Below are positions 1 through 8,429 of a DNA stretch of 64,000 nt, piece after piece. Every line of letters begins with the position of its first letter. Position 1 is the first letter of the stretch. The stretch covers positions 1 through 64,000 of the forward strand of contig NZ_JAODNK010000028.1 in NCBI RefSeq assembly GCF_025465275.1, read 5' to 3'. Source of the stretch: Nocardia sp. GTDB lineage: Bacteria; Actinomycetota; Actinomycetes; Mycobacteriales; Mycobacteriaceae. The position numbers and the translations under genes are program-made. The notes under the pieces are model-generated. The model saw only the letters and a program-made list of their open reading frames with translations. It did not search any database and was not told the origin of the DNA.

Positions 1-64
1 GCTCCGCTGGTACGTTGCAGCCCAATCGGCTGCACTCACAGAAAGAATCGAGGAGTCCCAGAAA

Positions 65-487
65 GTGACAATCCTTGGTATCGGGCTGGACTTGGTGTGC
101 ATCTCCGAGTTCGCCGAACAATTGGAACGCCCCGGATCCACCATGATCCGGGAGACTTTCACCGCGGGCGAGCGGCGCTATTGCCAAAGCAAAGGCACCG
201 ACCCGGCCCGCAGTTACGCCGCCCGGTGGGCTGCGAAGGAAGCTGTCATCAAGGCGTGGGCCGCTTCGCGTTTCGCCCGCAGCCCGCAGATCGGCGACAA
301 TCCGTATCCCCTCATCGAGGTCGTCAATGACGCCTGGGGCCGCCCCAGCATCAAATTGCACGGCCTCACAGCCGAATTCCTGCCTCGGGTACGGGTGCAT
401 CTGTCGCTGACGCACGACGGCGATATGGCGGCCGCCATGGTGGTGCTGGAGGATCCGGGCGAACTCGCCGACCTCATTCAGGGCTGA
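65..487 (+). CDS. acpS: Holo-[acyl-carrier-protein] synthase
   Basis: Transfers 4'-phosphopantetheine from CoA to the acyl-carrier serine of ACP or type I FAS; cytosolic. The 140-residue product has the two family signatures: GIGLDLV near the N-terminus (Asp9, Mg binding) and WAAKEAVIKA around residues 55-64 (Glu59, metal and CoA binding). Length is normal for AcpS. The GTG start is set by GAGGAG about 9 bases upstream. In mycobacteria acpS lies next to fas; the 64 bases before this gene are too short to show whether fas precedes it here. Confidence 0.95.
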   Translation: MTILGIGLDLVCISEFAEQLERPGSTMIRETFTAGERRYCQSKGTDPARSYAARWAAKEAVIKAWAASRFARSPQIGDNPYPLIEVVNDAWGRPSIKLHGLTAEFLPRVRVHLSLTHDGDMAAAMVVLEDPGELADLIQG

Positions 488-515
488 GGCGGCTCGGTCC
501 CTCGCGAGCTCGAAC

Positions 516-1157
516 TCAGAACTTGTCGTCGAGCGGCAGGCGCTGCCCGCCCGTCCGCGATTCCTTCTCGGCGATCAGCAGATACGCGACCATGAGGCGC
601 TTGAGTTCGGCGACCGCGTCCTCGTGACTGAGGCCGTCCTGCACCGAGAAATTCAGCATCGAATAGACGACATGCACCAGCACCTGCGCCATCATCGAAC
701 GACGGGCGCGCGGGGTGCGGGGCATGAGCGAGCGCAACATCTGCGCTACCGCCTCGGCGAATTCCTTCTCGTGAATCGCCCCGGTGGCCCGCGTCGAGGG
801 TGTCGACTGCATGGCCAGCCACACTTCGCGCCGTGACGGGTCGGTCATCCACAGTTCGGCGAGGTGATCGACCAGCGCGTTCATATGCCGCAGCCAGTCC
901 ATGGACGGGATCTCGCCGTGGAAGTCGGCCAGCTCCTGTGAAACCGCCACCAGGTCTTGGCGATTGAGCTCGCAGACGATGACGTACTTGTTGGCGAAGA
1001 ATTGGTAGAGGGTGCCGATCGGCACCTCCGCGCGGGCCGCGACCTCTTCGCAGGTGAACGATTCGAAGCCGACCTCGACGAGCAGTTCGCGGGAGGACTG
1101 CAGCAGCGCGTCGAACTTGCGTTTGCTCCGCTCCTGCGTCGGCCGGCGCCGCGGCAT
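516..1157 (-). CDS. TetR-family transcriptional regulator
   Basis: DNA-binding repressor type. The N-terminal helix-turn-helix is clear (LLVEVGFESFTCEEVAARAE followed by VPIGTLYQFFANK), with a helical ligand domain behind it. I start at the ATG at 1157 (MPRRRPTQERSKRKF) with AGGAG just upstream, although spacing is only 3 bases. A GTG at 1235 would add 26 residues, and such extensions are common in actinobacterial homologues. It is convergent with acpS and divergent from the membrane-protein gene at 1455. The target is unknown. Confidence 0.88.
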   Translation of the reverse strand: MPRRRPTQERSKRKFDALLQSSRELLVEVGFESFTCEEVAARAEVPIGTLYQFFANKYVIVCELNRQDLVAVSQELADFHGEIPSMDWLRHMNALVDHLAELWMTDPSRREVWLAMQSTPSTRATGAIHEKEFAEAVAQMLRSLMPRTPRARRSMMAQVLVHVVYSMLNFSVQDGLSHEDAVAELKRLMVAYLLIAEKESRTGGQRLPLDDKF

Positions 1158-1454
1158 GAGCTCCTGCGGATCGTCCTGCAACTCCAACGCAGGGTCCGGT
1201 CGCCGCGTCGACCTGGTTCCCGTGCGTGCTTCCACGTTCAACAGCCTAGAGGTAGCGACACTCCGATGACACGCTGCGGTAGTTCGTGTGTCCTTCTGTC
1301 GCCCCGGTTTTTTACCCATCCGCGCCGGGAACGGCGACGAACCTTCATCGCAGCTGCTTCCCAGCTGCATGTCTCAGCGCTCATTTAACGCAGGGCCTAT
1401 TTCACTACCGGGTTTATTTCACTGAGTAGCACGACGACGTTGGAAGGCTGATCT
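1158..1454. promoter_or_regulatory. Divergent intergenic region
   Basis: About 300 bases between the TetR gene and the gene at 1455. It must hold the promoter of at least one of them. The stretch 1380-1440 is AT-richer than its surroundings. A Shine-Dalgarno GGAAGG lies at 1442-1447. No convincing operator palindrome was found. Confidence 0.4.
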
Positions 1455-2783
1455 GTGGTTGCTTCTGCTGTTGTTCGTTCCGCGGTGACCATCGGCGTTG
1501 CCACCGAGCGCGGCACCGTGCGCGCCGTGGCACTCGCCGACGACGGTGACAAGTTGCCAGAACGCGTGGTCATGGAACGTGTCGAGAAGATCATCGGCGA
1601 CACGAAGGCCGATCTGGCCGAGGCGGTCGAGCTGGTGCTGGAGGAGATCGCGGGCAAGCTCGGCCCGGATCGGGAGATTCTGGGTGCGGCCGTCGCCTAC
1701 CGCGATTCCGCCGAGCGGCGGGCGATCGTCACCCGCCTGGCCGCCGGGGCGTGGCGTGAGGCCTCGCTGGTCTCCGCGAAGGCCGCGCACCTGTCCGTGG
1801 CGCGCGCCATGACGTGGGTGGCCGAATTCGACGATCTCGCCATCTGTGAGGTGGTGCCGGGTTCGCAGGCCTTCTCACTCATCGATCCCACCCGCAGCCG
1901 GGTGCTCGCGGCGGTGTCGCTCACCGGCGGCGGTACCACCGAGGAGGCCATGCGGGCCGCCGTGACGGCCGCCTGGGACCAGTTCGACGCGGCCGGGGTG
2001 AAGCCGGACGCGGTGGTGCTGATCGGTTCCGCCGCAAGCGAACCCGCTGTCAAGGCGGCGCTGGAGGCCGGTTTCGGCGCACCCGTCATTCCGTGCTCCG
2101 TCGCCGCGGCCGCACCGGCTATCGGCGCGGCGCTCTCCGCCATGCCGGAGGCCGAGTACGCGGGTGAGGCCGCCGAGCGCATTCGCCGCGCCCGGGGCAC
2201 CGCTGCTCTTTTCGCAGCCGCCAGCGTGCTCGCGGGTGGTCTCGTCGCGGGCGGAGTGTATGCGGCGAGCGGTAATTCGAAGTCGGTGCCGGAGCCGATG
2301 CTGACCGATTCCCGGGTGTCCGCGGATGCGCGCACCAGTGGCAGTGCGCATCCCATCGCGCAACCCGGGGTCGAAACCGGGTCGGCGGGCAATCCCGCGG
2401 ACGGTCAGCCGGGTGGTCCGGCCACACCGACCGATGTGGGCGCGCCGCTCTCCGAGCAGCCCGCTCCGGTGGCCTCGCCCGCTCCGGATGTGGTTACCAT
2501 CGATCCGGCGACCATGAACTGGGGTCCGTCGAATCCCGATGCGGGGCATTGGCGTCCGTCCAAGCCGCTGGTGAAGTCGCAGCCGGAGCCGGAGACGGGT
2601 CTGTATCAGGATTCCATCCTGCCCGCGCCGACACACGCGGCCGCACTCACCGATACCGGGCTCTTCTCGGGTGAGACCGCACCGCCCGCGCTGGACACGC
2701 CGGAGTTCGCCAAGTGGTGGGACAACCACTGGAACATGATGCTGCAGTGGGCAGCGGCACAGATGCTGCCGCGCGGCGTCTAG
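1455..2783 (+). CDS. Conserved mycobacterial-type membrane protein of unknown function
   Basis: 442 residues from GTG (SD GGAAGG 7-8 bases upstream). Residues 1-240 form an Ala/Val/Glu-rich soluble domain that looks like an actin/hexokinase-like fold (opening TIGVATERGTVRAVAL, later VVLIGSAASEPAVKAAL). One transmembrane segment sits near 250-273 (ALFAAASVLAGGLVAGGVYA). A Pro/Gly/Ser-rich, probably extracytoplasmic tail follows. Proteins of this layout occur in Nocardia and Mycobacterium without a known role. The fold suggestion is inference from sequence appearance only. Confidence 0.75.
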   Translation: MVASAVVRSAVTIGVATERGTVRAVALADDGDKLPERVVMERVEKIIGDTKADLAEAVELVLEEIAGKLGPDREILGAAVAYRDSAERRAIVTRLAAGAWREASLVSAKAAHLSVARAMTWVAEFDDLAICEVVPGSQAFSLIDPTRSRVLAAVSLTGGGTTEEAMRAAVTAAWDQFDAAGVKPDAVVLIGSAASEPAVKAALEAGFGAPVIPCSVAAAAPAIGAALSAMPEAEYAGEAAERIRRARGTAALFAAASVLAGGLVAGGVYAASGNSKSVPEPMLTDSRVSADARTSGSAHPIAQPGVETGSAGNPADGQPGGPATPTDVGAPLSEQPAPVASPAPDVVTIDPATMNWGPSNPDAGHWRPSKPLVKSQPEPETGLYQDSILPAPTHAAALTDTGLFSGETAPPALDTPEFAKWWDNHWNMMLQWAAAQMLPRGV

Positions 2784-2840
2784 AGCTGGGTTCCTTCGGG
2801 AACCAGGTCTCGGCGTCAGCGACGCTGTGTCGAGGTGAAG

Positions 2841-2877
2841 AGTCCCGGCCCGGGTTGGGGGCCGGGACTTTTCATTT
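2841..2877 (+). terminator. Intrinsic terminator
   Basis: Perfect 11-bp stem (2841-2851 with 2859-2869), 7-base loop, then TTTTCATTT. It lies 57 bases after the stop of the gene at 1455 and before the convergent bcp gene, and could serve both. Confidence 0.85.
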
Positions 2878-2894
2878 CTGTGTCGAAAAGACTC

Positions 2895-3368
2895 CTATAC
2901 CGACAGGTCGCGGCGCAGCTTGGCGACATGTCCGGTGGCGCGCACGTTGTACTGGGCCACCTCGATCTTGCCGCTCTCGTCCACCAGGAAGGTGGACCGA
3001 ATGACTCCGGTGACGGTCTTGCCGTACATGGTCTTCTCGCCGAACGCGCCGTACGCGAGCAGCACGGCCTTGTCCGGATCCGACAGCAGCGGGAAGGTCA
3101 GGCCCTCCGCCTCGCGGAACTTGGCCAGCTTGGCGGGCTTATCGGGGGAGATGCCGATGACCTCGAGCCCGGCCTCGTTCAATTCGGCCAGGCTGTCGCG
3201 GAAGTCGCAGGCCTGTTTCGTACAGCCGGGGGTGCTCGCGGCCGGGTAGAAGTACACGATCACCTTGCGGCCGCGGTAGTCGGCGAGCGACACCTCCTTG
3301 CCGTCCGCATCGGGGAGCGTGAAGGCGGGCGCGATATCGCCGGGACTGAGTCGGGGGTTCTCGGTCAT
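2895..3368 (-). CDS. bcp: Thioredoxin-dependent thiol peroxidase, BCP/PrxQ type
   Basis: Peroxiredoxin that reduces hydrogen and organic peroxides using thioredoxin; cytosolic. 157 residues, as usual for the family. The peroxidatic Cys49 lies in STPGCTKQAC with a resolving Cys54 five residues on, the CxxxxC spacing of atypical 2-Cys BCP. I start at ATG 3368 (MTENPRLSPGD); the open frame continues upstream but adds non-homologous sequence. It is convergent with the preceding gene and shares its terminator region. Confidence 0.95.
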   Translation of the reverse strand: MTENPRLSPGDIAPAFTLPDADGKEVSLADYRGRKVIVYFYPAASTPGCTKQACDFRDSLAELNEAGLEVIGISPDKPAKLAKFREAEGLTFPLLSDPDKAVLLAYGAFGEKTMYGKTVTGVIRSTFLVDESGKIEVAQYNVRATGHVAKLRRDLSV

Positions 3369-3526
3369 GCCGTCACCGTAGTAGACGGGTCCGGCGCGAT
3401 GTGAGCTATACACTCCAGAGCAGGTCGGCTCGTACCCGGACGCGCTGAGCGATTCCTGACGACCGACGCGCGAGCGACCTCGAGACGACAGTGCCGCTGA
3501 GCGCGGCTTGCAGACAGGAGTGTGAC

Positions 3527-3748
3527 GTGGCCAGAGATACCGAGGCGATCGAGCGGGAGATCGAGGCCGCACGGAGCCGGCTCGCCAGCACCCTCGACGA
3601 ACTGGCGGTGCGGGCCGATCCGCAGCGGTTGGCCGACAACACCAAGCACGCGCTGATCGCGAAGGTGAACGAGCCGAAGATCAAATACAGCCTGATCGGC
3701 GCGGGCGCGCTGATCGTGACGCTGGTGCTGGTCAAGATCTTCCGCTGA
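3527..3748 (+). CDS. DUF3618-like small membrane protein
   Basis: 73 residues from GTG 3527, with AGGAG about 8 bases upstream. The first 45 residues are charged and helical (DTEAIEREIEAARSRLASTL), and the C-terminus is one membrane segment (YSLIGAGALIVTLVLVKIF). This order, a TE-IEREIE-R-L-TLDEL motif then a transmembrane helix, fits DUF3618 proteins of actinobacteria, whose function is not known. It is followed directly by a very strong terminator. Confidence 0.82.
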   Translation: MARDTEAIEREIEAARSRLASTLDELAVRADPQRLADNTKHALIAKVNEPKIKYSLIGAGALIVTLVLVKIFR

Positions 3749-3752
3749 GACG

Positions 3753-3796
3753 AAGAACACCCGGTGCCCACTGCGGCACCGGGTGTTCTTTGTTTT
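3753..3796 (+). terminator. Strong intrinsic terminator
   Basis: Perfect 16-bp stem (3753-3768 with 3775-3790) with a 6-base loop, then TGTTTT. It starts 5 bases after the stop of the DUF3618 gene. The opposite strand ends in A/T only weakly, so it mainly serves the plus strand. Confidence 0.9.
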
Positions 3797-3816
3797 CGAG
3801 CATAAGTAAGACCGGA

Positions 3817-4119
3817 TCAGACTGTCGGGCAGGCCATTCCGGTGCCGTCGGGATCGAGGTTCGGGCCGTAACCGGGCTCACCGCGGAAGAGCGGCGCGCG
3901 GCCGGCCGCCCGGGCTTCGTCGCAATTGCGGAACTGGCCGCCCGCGGAACCGGTCTGGGTGAGATTGGCCGAACCGGTCGCGCCGGAGCCGGTGTCGATG
4001 ACCGAGGATCCGGTACCGGACGACCCGGTCGGCACATCGGCGAGGGCAAGGGCGGCGGGGGCTGCAAGAGTCGTCAGTCCCGCGACGCTGGCGGTGACGA
4101 GAAGCCGGCGAACGTTCAT
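3817..4119 (-). CDS. Secreted Excalibur calcium-binding domain protein
   Basis: 100 residues with a Sec signal peptide (MNVRRLLVTASVAGLTTLAA, hydrophobic core, likely cut after ALA near residue 26). A Ser/Gly/Thr-rich linker follows, then a C-terminal Excalibur domain: NCDEARAAG then a Gly/Pro segment ending DPDGTGMAC. The DxDGxxC ending is the family's calcium site, with the paired Cys (Cys66 and Cys97, approximate) framing the domain. Probably exported or surface-attached. No operon partner; expressed towards the DUF3618 terminator. Confidence 0.88.
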   Translation of the reverse strand: MNVRRLLVTASVAGLTTLAAPAALALADVPTGSSGTGSSVIDTGSGATGSANLTQTGSAGGQFRNCDEARAAGRAPLFRGEPGYGPNLDPDGTGMACPTV

Positions 4120-4227
4120 GTATTCCTCAATGTCGGCGCAATAGGTTGGTGGCGGCCCGATTCGGCGCGGATGCCACCCTTGCCGCGGTGGTGCGGCACG
4201 GTGGCCGGTACGGGTCCGGCGTCTACA

Positions 4228-4240
4228 GTTCCGGCGGAAC
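4228..4240. repeat. GTTCC-N3-GGAAC palindrome, copy 1
   Basis: GTTCCGGCGGAAC, a perfect palindrome around one central base. It is the least complete of three copies, since it lacks the ATGTCCCAT flank. Confidence 0.6.
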
Positions 4241-4306
4241 GTTGCATTGTCAACCGGTATGGCTATTCATCCAGGTAAATAGCCATGCGACGGACCGCCG
4301 AACGGG

Positions 4307-4332
4307 ATGTGTTCCGCTGGAACATGTCCCAT
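4307..4332. repeat. GTTCC-N3-GGAAC palindrome, copy 2
   Basis: GTTCCGCTGGAAC followed by ATGTCCCAT. Apart from a GT insertion and one T/C change it matches copy 3 over about 25 bases. It lies in non-coding DNA about 100 bases beyond the pirin stop codon. Confidence 0.7.
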
Positions 4333-4432
4333 TTGTCCTGTGGCAGACACTGTATCGTGACGCCAGGCCTTATATCCTGTGAGGACTCGCAGAGTTTCCT
4401 GCAGATCGGGCGCGAGCACGTCCCCCGGGCGC

Positions 4433-5410
4433 TTATTCGCCCAATCGCCTGCCGCGAAGATGTTCCGCCGGAACATGTCCCATCCGCCCCGCCTGGAAAT
4501 CCTCGATGGCTTCGATGATCTCCTGCCGCGAATTCATGACGAACGGGCCGTGCTGCACGACCGGTTCACGAATCGGCTGCCCGCCGAGCAGGAGTACTTC
4601 CATATCTCCGGTGCGCGTCTCCTGCTGCGGATCGGCCGCGACGGTGAGGGAGTCGCCGCGGCCGAGGACCACCAGCTGTCCGGCGGTGACGGGGCGGCGC
4701 TCCACGCCGACCGTGCCGCTGCCGGAGACCACGTAGACCATGGCGGTGAACTGTTGCGGCCACGGGGTTTCCAGCTGCCCGCCCGGACTGAGGGAGGCGT
4801 GCGCGTAGGCGATGGGGGTATGTGTGGAGCCGGGGCCCTCGAAGCCGCCGATATTTCCGGCGATGATGCGCAGCAGCGCGCCGCCGTCGTGCGAGCTGAC
4901 CAGGGTGAGGTCGCCGGCCTTCAGGTCCTGGTAGCGCGGCGCGGTCATCTTCAGCGTCTTGGGCAGATTCACCCAGAGCTGGAAGCCGTGGAAGCGGCCG
5001 CCCGCGATGACGAGTTCCTCGGCGGGCAGTTCGTCGTGCAGGATGCCGGAGCCGGCGGTCATCCACTGCGTGTCGCCCTCGTTCATGACACCGCCGCCAC
5101 CATTGGAATCGTGGTGGACCATAGTTCCGTCGAGCATGTACGTGACGGTCTCGAAGCCGCGGTGCGGGTGCCAGGGTGCGCCCTTGGCCTCGTACGGCTC
5201 ATAGGTGACCGGGCCCATTTCGTCCAGCAGCAGGAACGGGTCGGCGCTGCGCAGATTCATGCTCGGAAACGGGCGGCGCACCTCGAAGCCGGCGCCTTCC
5301 ATCTGCGAGTGCGCGGTGACGACACTCTGGACCGGCCGGTTCGCGGTGGTGACATCGGGCCGGGGCAGCCGGGGCAGCACCAGGATGTTGTCGACGGTGA
5401 TGGCAGGCAT
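4433..5410 (-). CDS. Pirin family protein
   Basis: 325-residue bicupin, Fe-binding. The first cupin holds the pirin signature PWHPHRGFETVTYMLDG and the nearby GDTQWMTAGSGILHDE, which supply the His/His/His/Glu ligands. The second cupin lies around 180-300. Start at ATG 5410 with a perfect AGGAGG 7 bases upstream. Some pirins have quercetinase activity; the substrate here is unknown. It diverges from a MarR gene 71 bases away, the probable regulator. The last residues (GRMGHVPAEHLRGRRLGE) derive from a palindromic repeat rather than from family sequence. Confidence 0.92.
   Translation of the reverse strand: MPAITVDNILVLPRLPRPDVTTANRPVQSVVTAHSQMEGAGFEVRRPFPSMNLRSADPFLLLDEMGPVTYEPYEAKGAPWHPHRGFETVTYMLDGTMVHHDSNGGGGVMNEGDTQWMTAGSGILHDELPAEELVIAGGRFHGFQLWVNLPKTLKMTAPRYQDLKAGDLTLVSSHDGGALLRIIAGNIGGFEGPGSTHTPIAYAHASLSPGGQLETPWPQQFTAMVYVVSGSGTVGVERRPVTAGQLVVLGRGDSLTVAADPQQETRTGDMEVLLLGGQPIREPVVQHGPFVMNSRQEIIEAIEDFQAGRMGHVPAEHLRGRRLGE
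4458..4482. repeat. GTTCC-N3-GGAAC palindrome, copy 3, inside pirin
   Basis: GTTCCGCCGGAAC followed by ATGTCCCAT, within the last codons of the pirin gene. On the minus strand it encodes MGHVPAEH, close to the end of pirin. The same peptide is encoded, without a gene, by copy 2. Confidence 0.7.
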
Positions 5411-5481
5411 GAGACCTCCTAGCTGGGCATCGGCGTGATCGAAATCGCCTTTGGTGTCCATGTCAACCAACGGGGGATACT

Positions 5482-5955
5482 ATGTATTCCATGACCCGCT
5501 GGCTCAGTGAACAGGAACAGGCGACCTGGCAGTCGTTCATTCGCATGCGGCAGCGGCTGGATGCGGCAATGGCCACCGGTCTCGCCCAGGACGGCCTGTC
5601 GATGTCGGACTACGAAGTGCTGGTGGCGCTTTCGGCCGCGGGCGGGCAATTGCGCGCCAAGGAACTCGGCGCGGAGATCTGCTGGGACAAGAGCCGGCTC
5701 TCCAAGCATCTGACCCGCATGGCCACGCGCGGCCTGATCGACCGCTGCCAGGCCGTCGACGACGCCCGCGGGCGTGACGTGCGACTGACCGATGCGGGCC
5801 GCCAGGCCCTGGAAACCGCCGCACCCAACCACGTGGAACTTGTCCGCCGACTCTTCATCGACGAACTGACCGAGGCCGAAGCCGACGCGGTGCGCTCCCT
5901 GGCCGACAAGGTGGTTGTCGAAGTCGAACGCACCGACGTGCCCGGCATCGGCTGA
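5482..5955 (+). CDS. MarR-family transcriptional regulator
   Basis: 157 residues with a winged helix-turn-helix in the middle (LRAKELGAEICWDKSRLSKHLTRMATRGLIDR, then a wing DDARGRDVRLTDAGRQ). Starts at ATG 5482 after GGGGGA; an alternative ATG is three codons on (MTRWLSEQ). It is divergent from pirin with a 71-base gap, so it probably controls pirin and itself, perhaps in response to phenolic or oxidative ligands as for many MarR proteins (inference). Confidence 0.9.
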   Translation: MYSMTRWLSEQEQATWQSFIRMRQRLDAAMATGLAQDGLSMSDYEVLVALSAAGGQLRAKELGAEICWDKSRLSKHLTRMATRGLIDRCQAVDDARGRDVRLTDAGRQALETAAPNHVELVRRLFIDELTEAEADAVRSLADKVVVEVERTDVPGIG

Positions 5956-5987
5956 AAGCTGTGCCGGCTTCCGGCCGATCAGCTTTC
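5954..5987. terminator. Bidirectional terminator between convergent genes
   Basis: GAAAGCTG (5954-5961) pairs with CAGCTTTC (5980-5987), with an inner GCCGG/CCGGC stem. It overlaps the stop codons of both the MarR gene and the crotonase gene. Confidence 0.7.
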
Positions 5988-7073
5988 GTTTGCGGGCTTG
6001 TCGAACTGTGCGCGTTTCCAGTCGCCGAACGGCTCGTCGCGTTCGCGGACGGCCTCGCGGAAACCGGTTGTGGCGGCGCGTAATTGGAAGGCGTAGCCCT
6101 CTCGGGTGTGGCGGGAGATGCCGTCGAATACCGTGCTGATCATGCCGGAGTTCGCTACTCCCTGATTGAGAAGTGCGCTGTTGAGGGCCAGCTTCGCCAT
6201 GATCAGCTGATTGATCGGGACCTGTGAAATGCGTTGCAGCAGATCCTCGGTGCGCTCGTCGAGCTGATCGGCGGGCGCGGACTCGATGGCCAGGCCCCAC
6301 TCCTCGGCCTGCTTGCCGCTGAGACTGTCGCCGGTGAACAGCAGCCGTTTGGCGCGCTGATCGCCGACACGATGCGCCCACATGCCCGCCGCCGGAATAC
6401 CCCAGGTGCGGGTGGGCGGGTAGCCGAAGCGGGCATCCTCGGCGCAGATGATCTGGTCGGCGTAGAGCGCGATATCGGTGCCGCCCGCGATGGCGAATCC
6501 GTGCACCTTCGCCACCGTCGGTTTATTGGCGTAGAGCAGGCTGGCGAAGCCGCGATTGAAGCGCGACATCATGGCGTAGTCGACCATGGGATCCCAAGTG
6601 CCCCAGGGATTGTGATTGCGCGCCTGCACCACCGGATCGAGCACGGTGCCCTCGGTGGGCTGTGCGCCTTCTGGGGGCTCGAAACCGTTCTCCGCGAAGA
6701 TCGACAGGTCGTAGCCGCCGCAGAAGCCCTTGCCGCGCCCGCTGAGCACGATCACGTGCACCCGTGGATCCAGGTCGGCGCGCTCAACGGCGGCGGCCAA
6801 TTCGATCGGAGTGTCCGAGGTAATGGCATTGCCCTGCTTCGGGCGATTGAAGGTGATGCGCGCGATGCGGCCGGTCACCTCGTAAGTCAGTGTGCGGCCG
6901 GTGATTTCGCCCTCGGGCTGCGGGCGGCCGGTGAAGAGCGAGTCCTCGCCGCCGGTGAGGTCGTCCCGCCAGGCGGCGGGGCGGGTACCGGAGTGGTGCT
7001 CGGAGGGTCCGGAGGGGCTGCCCGTGGGGCTGCCGCCGGCCGGGGTGGCGGGGCTTTCGGAATCGGCTGACAC
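5979..7073 (-). CDS. Crotonase (enoyl-CoA hydratase/isomerase) family protein
   Basis: About 364 residues; the crotonase core begins near residue 65 (ITGRTLTYEVTGRIARITFN) after a disordered Ser/Pro/Gly-rich N-terminus. CoA/oxyanion motifs are present: GRGKGFCGGYDLS and VHGFAIAGGTDIALYAD. By alignment with rat crotonase, the two catalytic glutamates are not kept: the first is Asp (GGTDIAL), the second lies in YPPTRT with no Glu. It is therefore likely not a classical hydratase. Start chosen at GTG 7073; a TTG at 7109 is possible, and the true start is uncertain. Confidence 0.85.
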   Translation of the reverse strand: MSADSESPATPAGGSPTGSPSGPSEHHSGTRPAAWRDDLTGGEDSLFTGRPQPEGEITGRTLTYEVTGRIARITFNRPKQGNAITSDTPIELAAAVERADLDPRVHVIVLSGRGKGFCGGYDLSIFAENGFEPPEGAQPTEGTVLDPVVQARNHNPWGTWDPMVDYAMMSRFNRGFASLLYANKPTVAKVHGFAIAGGTDIALYADQIICAEDARFGYPPTRTWGIPAAGMWAHRVGDQRAKRLLFTGDSLSGKQAEEWGLAIESAPADQLDERTEDLLQRISQVPINQLIMAKLALNSALLNQGVANSGMISTVFDGISRHTREGYAFQLRAATTGFREAVRERDEPFGDWKRAQFDKPANES

Positions 7074-7125
7074 CCAAGCAGTGAACCCCCGTTCATTTCT
7101 TGCTGTCAAGGGCTACCGGGCAAGT

Positions 7126-7443
7126 TCAGGCGCCCCACGGCCGAATCGGCGGCTTCACCCAGAGGATTTTCTCGTCGGCATGTTCCCGCTGCGCCGCCGG
7201 ATGCTCCGGATTGCGCGCCGCCCAGCCGTCCTTTTCGACGAGCAGCTCCGCCACCGCCTGCCACGTCTCATCGGTGCTGGGCGGATTGGTATCGGCGGCC
7301 CGGGCCAGCTTGCGCCGCTGCGTCAGCGGCAACTCCAGCAGTTCCGGCCCGCTGATGCCGCGAGCCCAGATGAATGCCGCCAATCGTCGAGCCTTGTCCT
7401 CACGGCTACGGCTCGCATGATCGGAGTGCGCGTAGTCGGCCAT
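7126..7443 (-). CDS. Conserved small protein of unknown function
   Basis: 105 residues from ATG 7443 (MADYAHSDHASRSRED) with GGGGAT upstream; a GTG at 7467 would add 8 residues. It is a charged, probably helical cytosolic protein with a conserved-looking end (EKILWVKPPIRPWG) and no recognisable catalytic motif. It lies upstream of the crotonase gene on the same strand (52-base gap) and diverges from the GNAT gene. Family not recognised. Confidence 0.7.
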   Translation of the reverse strand: MADYAHSDHASRSREDKARRLAAFIWARGISGPELLELPLTQRRKLARAADTNPPSTDETWQAVAELLVEKDGWAARNPEHPAAQREHADEKILWVKPPIRPWGA

Positions 7444-7568
7444 ATCGCATCCCCGCAGGTAGTCCACAATGTCCAGCCGACCCTACCGCAGCGCGGAGTA
7501 CCGGCTGCCGGGTAGTTCGCCGGGCTTTCCGCCACCGGCGCGGGTCCTGCGCGATTACGGTGAAACCC

Positions 7569-8429
7569 ATGCCGGATGCCGCCGCAAGCGCCGACCATCT
7601 TGTTTTCGATCGAGCCACTCCGGAGGACTGGACAACCGTCACCGGATGGGCCGCCGACGAAGGCTGGAACCCCGGACTACGTGATGCAGCGGCCTTTTTC
7701 GCACAGGATCCCGATGGCTTCCTCATCGGACGCCTGAGCAGGGAGCCTGCCACTGCCGTCTCGGTGGTCAACTACGGTTATGGCTTCGCGTTCCTGGGCT
7801 TCTACCTGGTGCGCCCGGAACTGCGCGGTCGCGGGCTGGGCATCGCCACCTGGAAAGCGGGTCTCGCACACGCGGGCAGGCGCATTGTCGGCCTGGACGG
7901 TGTCCCGGATCAACAGGGCAACTATCGCCGCAGCGGATTCGAACTCGCCTACAACACAGCACGTTTCGTCGGCATACCGGATCTTCCGCCACCCGATGGA
8001 ACCGTGCGCATCATGGGTGCCGCCGACACCGCGGACGTGCACGACTACGACTCCGCCTGCCTGCCGGCGGATCGCCCCGAATTCCTGCGCACCTGGCTCG
8101 GAAACCCGGGACATCGGACAATCGTGCGCATTGTGGACGGGGACCTCGCTGGCTTCGGAACAGTCCGTCCCGCAAGGGATTCCCACCGCATCGGGCCCCT
8201 GTTCGCGGACAGTGCCGATACCGCCCGTCAGCTGCTCGCCGCACTGGCCGCGCAGTCCGGCGGAGCACCTGTGGCCATCGACGCACCGTTGTGCAACGAG
8301 TCCGCCGTCCGTCTGTGCGAAGAAGCGGGCCTGGTCCCCAGTTTCGAAACGGCGCGCATGTACACCGGTCCCGTTCGATCCCATTGTCAGGAACGGGTTT
8401 TCGGCGTCACGACACTCGAGCTCGGCTGA
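7569..8429 (+). CDS. GNAT-family N-acetyltransferase
   Basis: 286 residues from ATG 7569 (a GTG sits 9 bases earlier). The acetyl-CoA P-loop is visible in FLGFYLVRPELRGRGLGIAT (RGRGLG). The C-terminal half (residues 150-280) looks like a second, degenerate acetyltransferase-like domain, the layout of actinobacterial GNAT proteins with an Acetyltransf_18-type partner. Substrate unknown. Its TGA abuts the stop codon of the convergent gene at 8430 with no intervening base. Confidence 0.87.
   Translation: MPDAAASADHLVFDRATPEDWTTVTGWAADEGWNPGLRDAAAFFAQDPDGFLIGRLSREPATAVSVVNYGYGFAFLGFYLVRPELRGRGLGIATWKAGLAHAGRRIVGLDGVPDQQGNYRRSGFELAYNTARFVGIPDLPPPDGTVRIMGAADTADVHDYDSACLPADRPEFLRTWLGNPGHRTIVRIVDGDLAGFGTVRPARDSHRIGPLFADSADTARQLLAALAAQSGGAPVAIDAPLCNESAVRLCEEAGLVPSFETARMYTGPVRSHCQERVFGVTTLELG

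Larger units (their letters stand above)
4120..4432. other. Palindrome-rich non-coding stretch
   Basis: 313 bases between the Excalibur gene and pirin with no credible gene. It contains a 9-bp inverted repeat (ATGGCTATT 4259-4267 with AATAGCCAT 4278-4286) and two copies of the GTTCC-N3-GGAAC palindrome described separately. It holds the Excalibur promoter at its left edge. Confidence 0.6.
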
